DNA from: JAICLL01 sp035252155
GTDB taxonomy: Bacteria; Planctomycetota; Planctomycetia; Pirellulales; JAICIG01
DNA length: 8,109 nt
Assembly (NCBI GenBank): GCA_035252155.1
Contig: DATFDL010000640.1
Span: forward strand, 1 to 8,109
Reading direction: 5' to 3'
Part shown: positions 7,077-8,109 of the stretch, piece by piece
How positions within the stretch are numbered: position 1 is the first letter of the stretch
How the letters are laid out: each line of letters starts with the position of its first letter
Made by a program: the position numbers and the translations under genes
The notes under the pieces: model-generated
What the model was told of the DNA's origin: nothing
Seen by the model: the letters and a program-made list of their open reading frames with translations, nothing else
Databases searched by the model: none

Positions 7077-7082
7077 TATTAT
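7077..7082 (+). promoter_or_regulatory. Candidate -10 box of the aat promoter, overlapping that of htrA
   Basis: TATTAT matches the -10 consensus at five of six bases and would start transcription near 7089, about 38 bases before the aat ATG. No good -35 is seen. A second candidate is TATATC (7105-7110), which lies inside the near-palindrome GGGGTATATCCC (7101-7112) and would leave a leader of only about 10 bases. That near-palindrome could instead be an operator. The choice between them is uncertain. Confidence 0.35.
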
Positions 7083-7083
7083 A
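7078..7083 (-). promoter_or_regulatory. -10 box of the htrA promoter
   Basis: The minus strand reads TATAAT exactly here, with transcription expected to start near 7071, giving a 5' leader of about 37 bases to the ATG at 7034. The hexamer at the -35 position (TACCCC) does not match consensus, so an activator, an alternative sigma factor or weak basal expression is possible. It overlaps the plus-strand box at 7077-7082. Confidence 0.5.
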
Positions 7084-7126
7084 GGTATTCGCGCGCGGCT
7101 GGGGTATATCCCGCGGCGAGCCAACC

Positions 7127-7867
7127 ATGAAGAACCGAACTACTCGGCTGCATCCTTCGCGCATCTTTCCGCCGGCCGAGGCGGCCTCGCCCATCGGCCT
7201 GCTGGGGATCGGCGGCGAGCTCTCGACCGACTGGCTGCTCGACGCCTATTGCCACGGCATATTTCCCTGGCCGTTCGATGACGGACAGTTGGCCTGGTGG
7301 TCGCCCGATCCGCGCGCGATTTTTGAGCTGGCAGAGTTCCACGTCTCGCGCAGTCTCGCCCGGACGTGCCGTGGCGGACGCTTTCAAGCCACCTGCGATC
7401 GCGACTTCGCAGGCGTCATCGACGGTTGCGCCACCGCCCAAGATCGCGGCGGGCATACGTGGATTACGCCGGGAATGCGCCAGGCGTATCTACGGCTGCA
7501 CCAGCAGGGCCACGCTCACAGCGTCGAGATCTGGCGCGACGGTCGGCTGGCCGGCGGCGTCTACGGCCTGGCGATCGCCGGTCTGTTTGCCGCCGAGTCG
7601 ATGTTCTATCGCGAGACCGACGCCTCGAAGGCCGCGTTGGTCGCGTTGGTTGGTCATTTGCGGATGCGCGGGTATCTTCTGCTCGACATTCAGCAGCTCA
7701 CGCCGCACACCGAGCGGCTAGGCGCCCGCGAAATTTCGCGGCGTGTGTATTTGTCGAGATTGGCCGTCGCGCTCGATGCCGACGTGACCTTTGGAGAGCG
7801 GCTCGAAGCACCGGAGGGCTGGCCGTTGAGTGGTTTGGACAATCCTATTCGGCTACGGCCTCTGTAG
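7127..7867 (+). CDS. aat: Leucyl/phenylalanyl-tRNA--protein transferase
   Basis: This cytoplasmic enzyme transfers Leu or Phe from aminoacyl-tRNA to proteins with N-terminal Arg or Lys, creating N-degrons read by ClpS for ClpAP degradation. The 246 residues are close to the roughly 234 of the E. coli enzyme. Visible family motifs are GLLGIGGEL (24-32), YCHGIFPWP (41-49), WWSPDPRA (57-64), HSVEIW (131-136) and AAESMF (155-160). DASKAAL (165-171) and LLDIQQLTPHTERLGA (185-200) follow. E157, D187 and Q189 align with E. coli Glu156, Asp186 and Gln188, residues implicated in activity, so the enzyme looks intact. The ATG at 7127 is the only good start because no other Met precedes the conserved core; GGCGAG six bases upstream is a weak ribosome site. 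The gene is divergent from htrA, and its transcript runs into the palindromic elements that begin 30 bases after the stop. Confidence 0.96.
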   Translation: MKNRTTRLHPSRIFPPAEAASPIGLLGIGGELSTDWLLDAYCHGIFPWPFDDGQLAWWSPDPRAIFELAEFHVSRSLARTCRGGRFQATCDRDFAGVIDGCATAQDRGGHTWITPGMRQAYLRLHQQGHAHSVEIWRDGRLAGGVYGLAIAGLFAAESMFYRETDASKAALVALVGHLRMRGYLLLDIQQLTPHTERLGAREISRRVYLSRLAVALDADVTFGERLEAPEGWPLSGLDNPIRLRPL

Positions 7868-7897
7868 GGTTTTACATTTGAGAGTGGGTGGTTGCGG

Positions 7898-7991
7898 AAT
7901 CGGCATGTGGGACAGCCGCCCTCGGCTGTCCGTCGCCGACACCCGTCGGCGTCGCGGAACCAGCCGAGGGCGGCTGGTCCACATGCCGATT
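7898..7991. repeat. Palindromic repeat element, copy 1 (REPIN/MITE-like)
   Basis: The 94-bp element is bounded by perfect 13-bp terminal inverted repeats, AATCGGCATGTGG (7898-7910) and CCACATGCCGATT (7979-7991). It contains three nested hairpins. The first is GGACAGCC/GGCTGTCC (7910-7917/7924-7931). The second is CGCCGAC/GTCGGCG around ACCC (7934-7951). The third is ACCAGCC/GGCTGGT (7959-7965/7972-7978). The outer two carry CAGCCGCCCTCGGCTG and its reverse complement, so the whole element can also fold as one long hairpin. No ORF or transposase lies in it. Its architecture fits a non-autonomous repeat moved in trans, by inference. Confidence 0.8.
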
Positions 7992-8026
7992 TTGAACGTC
8001 AAAACCGATCAGGGAACGTCCTTCGT

Positions 8027-8109
8027 GGCATGCGGACCAGCCGCCCTCGGCTGGTTCCGCGACGCCGACGGGTGTCGGCGACGGACAGCCGAGGGCGGCT
8101 GTCCCACAT
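8027..8109. repeat. Palindromic repeat element, copy 2, inverted relative to copy 1 and cut by the window edge
   Basis: These 83 bases are the reverse complement of 7905-7987 with a single mismatch (8033 against 7981). Like copy 1, it carries three nested hairpins. The match reaches the last base, so the element probably continues past the window. The copies are separated by 39 bases (7988-8026), which include GAACGTC twice (7994-8000 and 8014-8020). Together they could form a very large cruciform, or an RNA hairpin with an 83-bp stem at the end of the aat transcript. Confidence 0.85.

Noticed and set aside
7034..7124. Upstream start extending HtrA by 30 residues
   Set aside because: The extension is basic, crosses the perfect TATAAT box, and would put a long tail ahead of the membrane anchor.
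7898..8109. CRISPR array
   Set aside because: There are only two units, they are inverted rather than direct, and one spacer-like gap of 39 bases separates them; this is not an array.

Overview
The window looks like a GC-rich bacterial chromosome segment, most likely from a planctomycete of the Pirellulales type. The main evidence is a 1468-residue exported protein that joins a PA14 domain, five CXXCH heme c sites and a C-terminal beta-propeller, an architecture I associate with Planctomycetes and their PVC relatives. Weak ribosome binding sites and hairpin-rich intergenic repeats fit this. The assignment is inference from gene content; no rRNA or other marker is present.

Layout, left to right. 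Bases 1-96 are the 3' flank of the first gene and hold a short perfect hairpin (9-30). Bases 97-4503 (minus) encode the giant PA14/multiheme/propeller protein. A clear intrinsic terminator (4616-4652, minus) separates it from an upstream gene at 4699-5451 (minus) for a small secreted Gly-rich protein of unknown function. A 365-base gap (5452-5816) holds that gene's Shine-Dalgarno, several small hairpins and a probable terminator of the next gene. Bases 5817-7034 (minus) encode a membrane-anchored HtrA/Deg serine protease with one PDZ domain. It is divergent from aat (7127-7867, plus), leucyl/phenylalanyl-tRNA-protein transferase. The 92-base gap between them has overlapping -10-like boxes on both strands, a candidate bidirectional promoter. 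From 7898 to the window edge lie two nearly identical palindromic elements of about 83-94 bp in inverted orientation.

The genes do not form one operon. Gene 1 and the small secreted gene point the same way but are separated by a terminator. htrA has its own probable terminator. The htrA/aat pair shares a proteolysis theme: envelope quality control and N-degron tagging for ClpS/ClpAP-type degradation.

The signals most worth following are the paired palindromic elements at the right edge, a 133-bp inverted-repeat-bounded segment that appears to be inserted in the multiheme gene while keeping it open, and the possible shared promoter between htrA and aat. I saw no CRISPR array, phage, transposase, defence system or RNA gene.
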